Source: Candidatus Chloroploca sp. Khr17 (GTDB taxonomy: Bacteria > Chloroflexota > Chloroflexia > Chloroflexales > Chloroflexaceae). Taken from it: a stretch of 64,000 nt of DNA. Under the pieces are notes generated by a model, which worked only from the letters and a program-made list of their open reading frames with translations, made no database searches and was not told the origin of the DNA. How positions within the stretch are numbered: position 1 is the stretch's first letter; each line of letters opens with the position of its first letter. Both the position numbers and the translations under genes were made by a program. Below are positions 1 to 7,514 of the stretch, in pieces. The DNA lies in NCBI RefSeq assembly GCF_004138165.1, contig NZ_RYFF01000008.1, forward strand, positions 1-64,000. The letters are read 5' to 3'.

Positions 1-54
1 GCCGAAATAACGAAGCGCCCTGGTGACGGGGCGCGTCCTGATGCCACTGCGTAG
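1..54 (+). CDS. possible C-terminal tail of an upstream gene (partial)
   Basis: One reading frame is open from the window edge to a TAG at 52-54 and would encode the tail AEITKRPGDGARPDATA. The other two forward frames stop at once. The stretch is too short to recognise a family, and it may simply be intergenic. Confidence 0.15.
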   Translation, partial: AEITKRPGDGARPDATA

Positions 55-136
55 TCCCTAATGTGTATCGGTCTCCCACGTCCCACCGCTCACGGCGTTC
101 GGTCACACGCGTGGCGTACAGATCATGATACCAGAG

Positions 137-343
137 GAGGACACATCCGAATACCGAAATCAAACCATGCCCACGCCAGGGCACCGTGTAGGGGCGCAGC
201 AGCCCCCAGCGTCCCCCTTGCCGAACACGCCCCCCTCATCGCTGCTGCGCCCACGGGCGTATCGGCGGCGCACCCCACCCCCGATGACGCGCCGGGGCCG
301 ACGCGAGGACACATCCGAATACCGGGATCAAACCATGCCCACG
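137..343. repeat. composite intergenic repeat block (39-bp direct repeat around a 68-bp palindromic unit)
   Basis: A 39-bp unit beginning GAGGACACATCCGAATACCG occurs at 137-175 and again at 305-343 with two mismatches. Between them, at 191-258, lies a 68-bp unit bounded by GGGGCGCAGCAGC and its inverted complement GCTGCTGCGCCCA. A second 68-bp copy lies at 2607-2674. No convincing gene was seen in 61-400; reading frames here look like by-products of the repeats. Confidence 0.6.
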
Positions 344-400
344 GCAGGGCGCAGCAGCAAACGGGGGACGGTACAACTGAACAGGGGGCACAGGGGCTGC

Positions 401-477
401 TATTTCCTATTTCCTATTTCCTATTTCCTATTTCCTATTTCCTATTTCCTATTTCCTATTTCCTATTTCCTATTTCC
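401..477. repeat. heptanucleotide microsatellite, 11 copies of TATTTCC
   Basis: There are eleven exact head-to-tail copies of TATTTCC, ending 13 bp before the ATG at 491. Seven is not a multiple of three, so slippage would change spacing, and frame for any read-through. One frame stays open through the tract (YFLFPIS repeated) into the downstream coding frame. An imperfect relic (TATTTCCTATTTTCTAT) lies near 16900, just upstream of the gene at 16947. Confidence 0.9.
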
Positions 478-490
478 TACCGAGAAAGCT

Positions 491-715
491 ATGAATACCA
501 CCACCACCCGCCCGCTCACCGCGTCCGACTATGATCGCTGGAACGCCCTCGTTAGCACGGCACCCTCGGGGAGCATCTTCGCCATGCCGGACTATCTGGC
601 GATCTTGTGCCGCGCAACGGGGGGACGCTTCACGATCATCGGGGTCTTCCACGGCGAGGAACTGGTGGGCGGGATGCCCCTCTATAGCCCAGGGGTTGAC
701 GGTCACCAACGATGA
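491..715 (+). pseudogene. N-terminal fragment of a FemAB/GNAT-like acyltransferase
   Basis: The ATG at 491 opens a 74-residue product with the features of the first domain of FemAB-like proteins of polysaccharide clusters: a DYDRWNALVSTAPSGSIFA segment and then a sheet region ending GGMPLYS. Family members are normally above 300 residues, but homology stops here and the frame ends at 713-715. The matching C-terminal end appears at about 1300-1539, so the two look like halves of one gene whose middle was lost and replaced by repeats and a 150-bp mobile element. Bases 716-907 between fragment and element hold nothing I recognise. The family call rests on motif resemblance only. Confidence 0.5.
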
Positions 716-907
716 TGATTTCGCAAGCTTTTTCCGCCTACACTTCCGGGAAGCTTGCGCGGTAGTGGCAGCATGCTCATCGGTGGTTCAGGCACGTCGG
801 TGCGCCATTACTCAGCCAGTGATTGGCATGGATTCACACCGTGCTGTCCTTAATATCCTGCACGATATCATCCAGTGTCATCGCATTCACCTCATCAATA
901 TGCTAAC

Positions 908-1057
908 TGGTCTATAACCTAAGTTTCCCGGTAGCACCGCCAACCACGAATACTGATCACGAATAAACGAATAGGGGCTGCCCCATGCGGTATTCGTTTA
1001 TTCGTGGTCGTAATTCGTGGTCGGCGAACGACCCCAGAAAACTTAGTTCACAGACCA
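908..1057. mobile_element. 150-bp MITE-like element, copy 1
   Basis: The 24-bp terminal inverted repeats are at 908-931 and 1034-1057 (consensus starts TGGTCTGTGAACTAAG). The five bases CTAAC flank both sides (903-907 and 1058-1062), as expected of a target-site duplication. The interior is a long imperfect hairpin built from CCACGAAT and ATTCGTGG arms. There is no coding capacity, so movement would need a transposase elsewhere. Beyond the right CTAAC another, decayed inverted end begins (TGGTCTGTG). The element sits between the two halves of the broken FemAB-like gene. Confidence 0.8.
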
Positions 1058-1177
1058 CTAACTGGTCTGTGCATCAAGTTTGTTGATATAGAGACTGGCT
1101 TCGACAGGCTCAGCCTCCGTCCGTTCGCAACGCCCCTTTTTACGCCAGGGCGATTGCATCTTCCGTGTATGCACCCC

Positions 1178-1276
1178 GCCAAGGCACCCGCAAGGGCACC
1201 CGCAAGGGCACCCGCCAAGGCACCCGCAAGGGCCGGGGGGCGGGCCCGGTGTAGGGGCACCCCTTGCGGGTGCCCC
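1178..1276. repeat. 12-mer tandem repeat (GGCACCCGCAAG) and GC-rich hairpin
   Basis: About four imperfect copies of a 12-base unit GGCACCCGCAAG/GGCACCCGCCAA run from 1178 to 1233. They are followed by a G/C-rich palindromic stretch and by GGGGCACCCCTTGCGGGTGCCCC at about 1254-1276. The stretch 1063-1177 contains CTGGCTTCGACAGGCTCAGCC, which recurs near 45999 beside another copy of the 150-bp element. Confidence 0.6.
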
Positions 1277-1299
1277 GTTGTATCCGGTTTCGTATGATG

Positions 1300-1539
1300 C
1301 AATCGCCCTACTTTTTACGGTGGATGGTTTGCAAAGACCTGGCGGCGATGGGGTATACTGGAACTGATCTGACTGGCGCTCCCTATCCGCACAAGGTCAC
1401 CCGCTTCAAGAGCCAATTGGGGGGCGAGTTGGTGACAAACTGGTTGATTGAGCGTCCGCCAACACGGCGCTATCGCTTGCGTCGCAACCTCAGGCCATTG
1501 ATCAAGTATGTCCGCTCGATGATGAGGAGGCTTGGATAG
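1300..1539 (+). pseudogene. C-terminal fragment of a FemAB/GNAT-like acyltransferase
   Basis: The frame to the TAG at 1537-1539 reads as the distal half of a GNAT fold: YFLRWMVCKDLAAMGYTGTDL, then a KVTRFKSQLGGELV segment typical of the FemAB C-terminus, then a basic tail. No full N-terminal domain precedes it; the nearest is the fragment at 491-715. The next gene starts at the base after this stop and its RBS (ATGAGGAGG) lies inside this fragment, suggesting the intact gene was once translationally coupled to it. Any start codon near 1264-1300 lies in repeat DNA, so I treat it as a remnant. Confidence 0.5.
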
Positions 1540-2625
1540 ATGTCCCACGTATTACTTGATTACCTCGCCCACTATCCAGATGCGGTGGAACAGGCCGCGT
1601 CGCGGCAACCCATCCAAGAACGGTACCTCCAGGTCGCCAAGCTGACCTTCCGCCTCCGCATCGTTGGCCCAGCACTCGCCGAAGCCACCCTGCCAGCCTT
1701 GGCCCATCTGGTGACTGAGGCACCAGTCGCGGAACCTGCGATCACGTTCTCCCTCTGCGACGGGGCTGCGACCGGTGTCTGGCCGCCGCGACCGCCCTTC
1801 ACGCCCGATGCTTACCGCCGCTACGGCCAACGGGCGATCGCCCACGATGGTGTGCGTTCGCTGATGCACGCGCCTACCTCTGGCCAACTCTTCGCCTATG
1901 ACCGTGCAAACCGCCAAGGCTATTTTTGGGTGGAGGACGCCAGCCTGCTCTCCATTTACGAACGCGCCGCGCCGGTGCAGACCCTCTTTCACTGGGCGCT
2001 GGCCGAGTTTGGCTGGCAGATCGTCCACGCCGCCGCCGTGGGGAACGCGACCGGGGGCGTACTGCTCATTGGCAACACCGGCGCGGGCAAATCCACCACC
2101 GCGCTGAGTTGCCTCGCTCAGGATGGCCTTCAGTTGCTCAGCGACGACAAGTGCCTGGTGCAGCTAGAGCCAGCACCGCAAGCCTTTGCCCTCTTTAGCT
2201 CGGCCAAGATCAAGGGCGACATGCTGCCCCGCTTGCCCCACTTCCGCCCCCTGCTCGCGGGGTGGGACAACAACTACAAAGCCGAGAAGGGGCTCGTCTT
2301 CCTCCACCCCACCTTCGCCGACCACATGATCACCAGTTTCCCCGTCAAAGCGTTGCTGCTCCCGCAGGTCGCCCATCGATCCGAAGCCGCCATCCATCCT
2401 GCGGCCCCCGGCGACGTCTTCCGCCAACTGGGGCCAAGCACCGTCATCTGGCTGCCCGGCGCCGAAGCCGAGAACTACCGCTTCACCGCAACAATGGCCC
2501 GGCGCTTGCCATGCTACCGCATTGAACTGGCGAGCGATCCCCAGGTCAATGTGGACGCCATTCGCCGTTTGTTGACGTCATATCTGACAGGTTCCCCGCC
2601 GAAGGAGGGGCGCAGCAGCCCCTAG
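1540..2625 (+). CDS. HPr-kinase-like P-loop protein of a polysaccharide cluster
   Basis: The 361-residue protein has an N-terminal region of about 150 residues with no motif I recognise. An HprK-like nucleotide-binding core follows: HAAAVG at about 163-168, a Walker A GNTGAGKST at 178-186 and LLSDDKCLV at about 199-207, the position of the acidic Walker B-like strand in HPr kinase. Such stand-alone proteins are known in exopolysaccharide and some peptide-modification clusters, often with a PF14907 nucleotidyltransferase, as here (9080-10201). The substrate is unknown. The ATG at 1540 follows the upstream stop directly and has AGGAGG 10 bases before it. The last residues (PPKEGRSSP) are encoded by a dispersed 68-bp repeat, so the natural C-terminus has probably been replaced. 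Confidence 0.7.
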   Translation: MSHVLLDYLAHYPDAVEQAASRQPIQERYLQVAKLTFRLRIVGPALAEATLPALAHLVTEAPVAEPAITFSLCDGAATGVWPPRPPFTPDAYRRYGQRAIAHDGVRSLMHAPTSGQLFAYDRANRQGYFWVEDASLLSIYERAAPVQTLFHWALAEFGWQIVHAAAVGNATGGVLLIGNTGAGKSTTALSCLAQDGLQLLSDDKCLVQLEPAPQAFALFSSAKIKGDMLPRLPHFRPLLAGWDNNYKAEKGLVFLHPTFADHMITSFPVKALLLPQVAHRSEAAIHPAAPGDVFRQLGPSTVIWLPGAEAENYRFTATMARRLPCYRIELASDPQVNVDAIRRLLTSYLTGSPPKEGRSSP

Positions 2626-2674
2626 CGCATCCGTTGCCAAAAACGCCCCCGCACGCGCTGCTGCGCCCACGGGC
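2607..2674. repeat. 68-bp palindromic intergenic repeat, second copy
   Basis: Same length and ends as the unit at 191-258: GGGGCGCAGCAGC on the left and GCTGCTGCGCCCA on the right. The left end overlaps the last codons and stop of the HPr-kinase-like gene, and the right end lies 18 bp before the next gene's start. Confidence 0.65.
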
Positions 2675-2692
2675 TGGCCTGGGAGATTGCCA

Positions 2693-3361
2693 ATGCATGA
2701 GCGTGTGTCCGTCATCATCCCCGTCTACAACGGCGAACGCTTCCTCGCCGAGGCGCTCCAGAGTGTGCTCGACCAGACCCTGCCGCCCGACGAGATCATC
2801 GTGGTGGATGATGGCTCGACCGATGGCAGCGCGGCGGTTGCGGCTCAGTTTGCGGGGGTGCATCTGTTACGCCAAACCAACCGGGGCGTCGGCGCGGCCC
2901 TCAACTTGGGCCTCAGCCATGCTCGCGGCGACCTATTCGCTTTTCTTGATGCGGATGATCGCTGGTTGCCCGACAAATTAGCGCGACAGGTCGCAGCGTT
3001 GAACGCCGATCCAACCCTGGACATGGTCTTTGGGCACGTGCGTCAATTCCAGGATGGTCAGGATTGCACCGAAGAGCATCGCCCCGGAATCTCCAGGGTG
3101 GCGCTCTTGATCCGCCGCCAGGCGTTTGAGCGCGTCGGCACCTTTACCGAAGATCCAGGTGTCAATGAAATTGTTGCCTGGTATGCCAAGTCGCAGACCG
3201 TCGGCTTGCGGTTGTTCATCTTGCCCAACGTCGTCTTTGAACGCCGCATCCACGCCCATAACTCTGGCGGCGGACGGTCACCAGATGCCCTGCGCCAGAG
3301 CTATGTGCGAGCGTTGCGGCAAGTCGTCAGGCAGCGTCAGTCAGAAGAGAAAAACGCATGA
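2693..3361 (+). CDS. glycosyltransferase family 2
   Basis: A GT-A fold glycosyltransferase of about 222 residues that would transfer a sugar from a nucleotide-sugar donor during surface-glycan synthesis. The N-terminal strand VSVIIPVYNGERF, then DDGSTDG near residue 40 and the metal-binding LDADD near 88 are typical of GT2. There is no membrane segment, so it probably works at the inner face of the membrane. I chose the ATG at 2693, with GGGAG 7 bases upstream, over a TTG at 2687. About 110 bp around codons 10-45 are nearly identical to the GT2 genes at 4339 and 5023, while the rest diverges. The acceptor specificity cannot be inferred. Confidence 0.85.
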   Translation: MHERVSVIIPVYNGERFLAEALQSVLDQTLPPDEIIVVDDGSTDGSAAVAAQFAGVHLLRQTNRGVGAALNLGLSHARGDLFAFLDADDRWLPDKLARQVAALNADPTLDMVFGHVRQFQDGQDCTEEHRPGISRVALLIRRQAFERVGTFTEDPGVNEIVAWYAKSQTVGLRLFILPNVVFERRIHAHNSGGGRSPDALRQSYVRALRQVVRQRQSEEKNA

Positions 3362-3406
3362 CTATGCCTCACCATGCGATCTCTATATGATTCAGAAGAG
3401 TAAGCA

Positions 3407-4336
3407 ATGTCTTCCAATAAACATGGATTACGGCCCACATTTCTGGTGATTGGTGCCTACAAAGCCGGCACGACCTCACTTCACCATTACTTGAAGCAGC
3501 ATCCCCAAGTATTCATGAGCCGGATCAAAGAACTTCGATTTTTGACCTATGCAGGTCACCAGCTATTGCCTCTTTCATCAGCCGATCTTGCCTCGCTCGC
3601 CTGGCCTGTAAAGTCACTTCAGGCGTATGAAGCGCTCTTTGCCGAAGCAGAGAGCACGCAGGCTCGCGGGGATGTCTCGCCATGTTACCTTGGCTTCGCC
3701 GAGCAGTCCATTCTGGGTATTCAGGCGTATATCCCGGATGCGAAGCTGATCGCAATTCTACGCCAGCCAGCCGATCGCGCCTATTCCAGCCATGTGTATC
3801 ACGTAAGTATAGGACAAGAAGAAGAGAGGAACTTTCGGCGGGTGCTGCAATTTGAGGTGGCGAACCGAATGCGCCGCGTTGATGGAAAACCACGACGTAG
3901 CTTTGCAAGAGGTCTCTATTTTGACAACCTAAAATGCTATTTTCAATGCTTTCCACGTGAGCAAATTCAGGTCTGGTTGTATGATGATCTGCAGGCAAAT
4001 GCACGAATGTTAATGCGCGCCATCTTCCAATTTATCGGTGTGGATGACACCTTCACTCCGGATATGTCAATCCATCACAATACCGCTTCGTGGCCACGCT
4101 TACACTTTGCACCATTGGTGACTCGCAAGGCAGAACATGTGGTTTCTCGGCTGATTCGGCAGTTCCCAAAGCCAATGCGTCAACACCTAGCGCGAGGGTA
4201 TCGCAAGCTTATTCGAACCCAACCACCCCCGATTGATGCAGATCTCCGCCGCGAACTCACCGCCCGCTATCGAGATGATATACTTCGTACACAAGAACTG
4301 ATCGGGCGCGACCTGACCCACTGGCTAGAGGTGTAA
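3407..4336 (+). CDS. PAPS-dependent sulfotransferase
   Basis: A 309-residue sulfotransferase that would move sulfate from PAPS to a hydroxyl of a glycan or related acceptor. The 5'-phosphosulfate loop GAYKAGTTSLHHYL is at residues 16-29, and the 3'-phosphate strand with LRQPADRAYSSH follows at about 118-129. The closing region with YRDDI is typical of the family. The gene looks more A/T-rich than its neighbours, a hint of separate origin. It lies 45 bp after one GT2 and 2 bp before the next, so it is part of the operon. The sat/cysC fusion at 10578 can make its donor. The acceptor is unknown. Confidence 0.88.
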   Translation: MSSNKHGLRPTFLVIGAYKAGTTSLHHYLKQHPQVFMSRIKELRFLTYAGHQLLPLSSADLASLAWPVKSLQAYEALFAEAESTQARGDVSPCYLGFAEQSILGIQAYIPDAKLIAILRQPADRAYSSHVYHVSIGQEEERNFRRVLQFEVANRMRRVDGKPRRSFARGLYFDNLKCYFQCFPREQIQVWLYDDLQANARMLMRAIFQFIGVDDTFTPDMSIHHNTASWPRLHFAPLVTRKAEHVVSRLIRQFPKPMRQHLARGYRKLIRTQPPPIDADLRRELTARYRDDILRTQELIGRDLTHWLEV

Positions 4337-4338
4337 GC

Positions 4339-5019
4339 ATGTCATCACCAACCATCAGCGTGATCATCCCCGTCTACAATGGCGAACGCTTCCTCGCCGA
4401 GGCCATCCAGAGCGTGCTCGACCAGACCCTGCCACCCGACGAGATCATCGTGGTCGACGATGGCTCGACGGATGGCACAGCGAAGGTCGTCGCCAACCTG
4501 GCGGCCACGACGGCGATACCGATGCCGATGCGCTATGTTTACCAGCACAACCAGGGGCCGGCAGCAGCGCGCAATCATGGGGTGCAACTGGCGCAGGGGG
4601 CATATATTGGTTTTCTTGATGCCGATGATGTTTGGGATCGCGATAAGTTGTCTGTCCAACTTCGCCTCCTGACAGAGCACAAAACAGCACGACTGGTTTG
4701 GGGGTATATTCAGGAATTTAAGATGGAAAACCAGCAGAAGATGATGCTCGGCCCCCCGCATCCTGGGCCACATGTCGGATCAGTATTGATGCAGCGCACG
4801 GTCTTTGAACAGGTAGGAAGCTACGATGAAAGTATGTGGCACGGGGAAGACCTGGACTGGTTTCTTCGCTCACGCGAGTTACGGATACCCGCACTTACCC
4901 ATCGCGAGTCAGTACTCTGGTATCGACACCATCCAAACAATATGTGGCTGGGTAAACAGGATACGTTTGCTCACGATCTTATCACTTTCGTGAGGCGACG
5001 GCTTGAACAGAGGCAGTAA
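4339..5019 (+). CDS. glycosyltransferase family 2
   Basis: A 226-residue GT2 enzyme with ISVIIPVYNGERF, DDGSTDG and LDADD at the expected spacing, and a GEDLDWFLRS segment where GT2 enzymes carry the ED/W catalytic region. The ATG at 4339 follows the sulfotransferase stop by 2 bp. The first 45 codons share almost the same DNA as the GT2 genes at 2693 and 5023; the acceptor half is distinct. The donor and acceptor sugars are unknown. Confidence 0.87.
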   Translation: MSSPTISVIIPVYNGERFLAEAIQSVLDQTLPPDEIIVVDDGSTDGTAKVVANLAATTAIPMPMRYVYQHNQGPAAARNHGVQLAQGAYIGFLDADDVWDRDKLSVQLRLLTEHKTARLVWGYIQEFKMENQQKMMLGPPHPGPHVGSVLMQRTVFEQVGSYDESMWHGEDLDWFLRSRELRIPALTHRESVLWYRHHPNNMWLGKQDTFAHDLITFVRRRLEQRQ

Positions 5020-5022
5020 TTA

Positions 5023-5793
5023 ATGAATGAGCCCTGCATTTCCGTCATCCTCCCCGTCTACAACGGTGAACGCTTCCTCGCCGAGGCGATCCAGAGTATC
5101 CTGGATCAGACCCTGCCGCCCGATGAGATCATCGTGGTGGATGATGGGTCAACGGATGGATCGGCCGAGATCGCTGCCCAGATCAAGGCTGCATCACCTG
5201 TACCCATTCAACTCATACAGCAGAGCAATCAGGGGCCTGCCGCGGCGCGAAATGCGGGCCTGCAACATGCTGTCGGTAGCTTCATCGCTTTTCAAGATGC
5301 GGATGATCTCTGGTCAGCGGAAAAACTGGCGACCCAGGTTGCTTTGTTGCAGCGCTATCCCAATGCATACGCGGTGATTGGCTACTCGCAAATTGTCCTT
5401 ACCGATCCCGATGCGGTCGGCATTACAACGCCCTATGGTCAGCCTGGCCCGATCCTCTTGCTGCAAGAGGGCCTTTTCCGGCGCTCAATCTTTGACCTGG
5501 TAGGGCAATTTGATCCCCGTCTACGGGGGGACGAAGATGTGGAATGGTTTCTTCACTTGCTGGAACAACCCGTGGAGCTTATCATCCACCCGGATGTCGT
5601 CTTGACCTATCGTCGTCACACGGAAAACCTGACGGGCAGCCTGGCGGGCAGTCGTCACCAGTTTCTGCTGGCGTTGCAGCGTTCCGTGGTCAGGCGACGT
5701 CAATCGCCGCAAGCAAATGCGAGGACAGCAACGGTCACCTTTGCCAATGCGTCAAGTTTTCGCCAAGATGAGGAAAAGAATGGATCGACATGA
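5023..5793 (+). CDS. glycosyltransferase family 2
   Basis: A 256-residue GT2 enzyme. ISVILPVYNGERF, DDGSTDG and QDADD (in place of LDADD) are followed by GDEDVEWFLHLLEQ, matching the GT2 catalytic-base region. It starts 3 bp after the previous stop and overlaps the start of the next gene by 14 bp, so these transferases are probably co-translated. The tail beyond about residue 225 is polar and varies among the paralogues. It shares the conserved 5' DNA block with the genes at 2693 and 4339. Confidence 0.87.
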   Translation: MNEPCISVILPVYNGERFLAEAIQSILDQTLPPDEIIVVDDGSTDGSAEIAAQIKAASPVPIQLIQQSNQGPAAARNAGLQHAVGSFIAFQDADDLWSAEKLATQVALLQRYPNAYAVIGYSQIVLTDPDAVGITTPYGQPGPILLLQEGLFRRSIFDLVGQFDPRLRGDEDVEWFLHLLEQPVELIIHPDVVLTYRRHTENLTGSLAGSRHQFLLALQRSVVRRRQSPQANARTATVTFANASSFRQDEEKNGST

Positions 5794-6463
5794 TTCAGTC
5801 AGTGTGATTGTGATCGTGAAGAACGGTGAGCGTTTTCTTGCCCAGGCGCTGCAAAGTATCCTGGATCAGACCCTGCCACCTGCCGAGATCCTGGTGGTAG
5901 ACGGGAACTCTACCGACCGAACGGCGGAGATCGCTCAATCTTTCGCCGATGTGCGTTATCTGCGCCAACCCGACAGCGGTATCTCCAACGCCTACAATTT
6001 TGGCATTGCCCAGGCCCAGGGCGAGTTGATCGCCTTTCTGTCCCATGATGACCTGTGGACTCCGGACAAGCTGGCGATTCAGGTGAATCATTTGCTGGCA
6101 CATCTGGATTGCCAATATACGGTTTGCCGGATTCGTTCTTTTTTGGAACCTGGAGAAACACCGCCTACCGGGTTTCGGTACGAACTCCTTCAAAAAGAAC
6201 CTGTGGCCTACATCATGGAGACGTTACTGGTGCGTCGCAGCCTGTTCGAGCAAGTGGGTCTGTATGATCCCCACATGCCAATCGGCGAGGATGTCGATTG
6301 GTACGCCCGGGTCTTTGACGCCAAGATCGTCGGGCATGTCTGCGATCAAGTACTCGTACATAAACGTGTACATGGCTGCAATACATCCCTGACAGATGTA
6401 ACCACCAATGACCAATTGCTGCTCTCTCTGCGGCGTTCTGTTCAACGGAAGCATGGTTCATAG
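5780..6463 (+). CDS. glycosyltransferase family 2
   Basis: A GT2 enzyme of 227 residues. VSVIVIVKNGERF and DGNSTDR replace the PVYNGERF and DDGSTDG of its neighbours. SHDDLW takes the place of the DXD-bearing LDADD, so one acidic metal ligand differs; this pattern is known in GT2 WcaA-like enzymes. GEDVDWYARV marks the catalytic region. I chose the ATG at 5780, which overlaps the preceding gene by 14 bp and has AGGAAAAG just before it; an in-frame ATG at 5768 is the alternative. It is more divergent from the shared 5' block than the other three. Confidence 0.83.
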   Translation: MDRHDSVSVIVIVKNGERFLAQALQSILDQTLPPAEILVVDGNSTDRTAEIAQSFADVRYLRQPDSGISNAYNFGIAQAQGELIAFLSHDDLWTPDKLAIQVNHLLAHLDCQYTVCRIRSFLEPGETPPTGFRYELLQKEPVAYIMETLLVRRSLFEQVGLYDPHMPIGEDVDWYARVFDAKIVGHVCDQVLVHKRVHGCNTSLTDVTTNDQLLLSLRRSVQRKHGS

Positions 6464-6482
6464 GTTTACCGAAAGCAAGGAC

Positions 6483-6643
6483 ATGAGGCTCTCTGAACCT
6501 CATATCGTCACCATCATCATCCCTGTCCACAACGGCGAGCGCTACCTGGCTAAGGCCATCCAGAACCGGTAGTTTATCTCATGGAAACGCTTGTGGCATG
6601 GCGCAACTTGTTTGAACAGACGGGAATGTGCGATCATGCGATT
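6483..6643 (+). pseudogene. decayed glycosyltransferase family 2 gene
   Basis: The ATG at 6483 opens 29 codons that are a clear GT2 start (TIIIPVHNGERYLAKAIQN), ending at TAG 6570-6572. In another frame the DNA at once continues as PVVYLMETLVAWRNLFEQTG, which corresponds to residues about 160-180 of the intact GT2 at 5780 (PVAYIMETLLVRRSLFEQVG). About 130 codons are missing between them. This is an internal deletion with a frame change, with the methyltransferase gene now starting inside the relic. Confidence 0.8.
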
Positions 6644-7514
6644 CACAAAACTACTCCGACAAATAATGCCTCCCATACTGGTAAGCGCCCTGCGGACGTT
6701 GCGTGCTGGGCACCGGGGGCCTGTCGAATGGGAGTACATTCCAGAAGGGTGGGCTTACGCCCAAACCCACCCCGAGGTGAAAGGCTGGGATGTGCAGGGG
6801 GTGCTGGATACGTACAAACGCAAATGGCCTCGGTTTGTGCAATTGGTGGATGGGACAGGGCCACTGGGTGTCAGCCATGATGTAACCCATTTGACCACGC
6901 GCGAGAGTGTAGCCAGCCATAATATGATCATGACATACGGCTACGCTCTGGCGCTAGCGGCGCGCCACCATGACCGCCTTACCATGTTGGACTGGGGCGG
7001 CGGTATCGGGCACTACTATTTGCTGGCACAGGCGCTGCTGCCGGACGTAGAGATCGAGTACCACAGCAAAGACTTACCGTTGTTATGCGCCTATGGCGCG
7101 CAGCTTTTCCCGAACCAGTTTTTTCATCCCGACGATAGCTGCTTGCACAAAGCCTACGACTTTGTTCTGGCCAGCAGTTCTTTGCAGTATGCCAAAGACT
7201 GGCGAAACGTGCTGCGGCAGTTGGTCGCGGCAACGAATGGCTATCTCTTCATCGCCAATCTGCCTATGGTGCAGCATACAGGCGCCTTCGTGTTTGTTCA
7301 GCGCCCCTATGCCCACGGCTATGCCACGGAGTATCTGGCGTGGTGCCTCAACCAGACTGAGTTGCTGGATGCGGCGGAGGCGGCTGGGGCGCAGTTGCTG
7401 CGCGAGTTTGTCTACCAACTCGCACCAAATATTCGCCATGCCCCTGAACAGTGTGTCTATCGCGGTTATCTGTTTCGGCATCAAACACCAGCCGGTGCGC
7501 CCAAGGAGTCTTGA
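6636..7514 (+). CDS. methyltransferase, TIGR04325-like
   Basis: About 292 residues resembling the TIGR04325 family of putative methyltransferases found in surface-glycan loci. A Rossmann-type SAM site is visible as MLDWGGGIGHYYLLA, followed by an acidic strand (VEIEYHSKDL) and FDFVLASSSLQY-like residues (YDFVLASSSLQY) where such enzymes carry motif IV. The upstream WEYIPEGW segment is also characteristic. I chose the ATG at 6636 (MRFTKLL); the longer frame runs back into the GT2 relic. The stop overlaps the next gene's ATG (TGATG at 7512-7516). The substrate, probably a sugar, is unknown. Confidence 0.7.
   Translation: MRFTKLLRQIMPPILVSALRTLRAGHRGPVEWEYIPEGWAYAQTHPEVKGWDVQGVLDTYKRKWPRFVQLVDGTGPLGVSHDVTHLTTRESVASHNMIMTYGYALALAARHHDRLTMLDWGGGIGHYYLLAQALLPDVEIEYHSKDLPLLCAYGAQLFPNQFFHPDDSCLHKAYDFVLASSSLQYAKDWRNVLRQLVAATNGYLFIANLPMVQHTGAFVFVQRPYAHGYATEYLAWCLNQTELLDAAEAAGAQLLREFVYQLAPNIRHAPEQCVYRGYLFRHQTPAGAPKES

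Noticed and set aside
61-534. 157-codon frame reading through the TATTTCC repeats
   Set aside because: It consists of repeat DNA and low-complexity sequence and disagrees with the frame of the recognisable gene start at 491.
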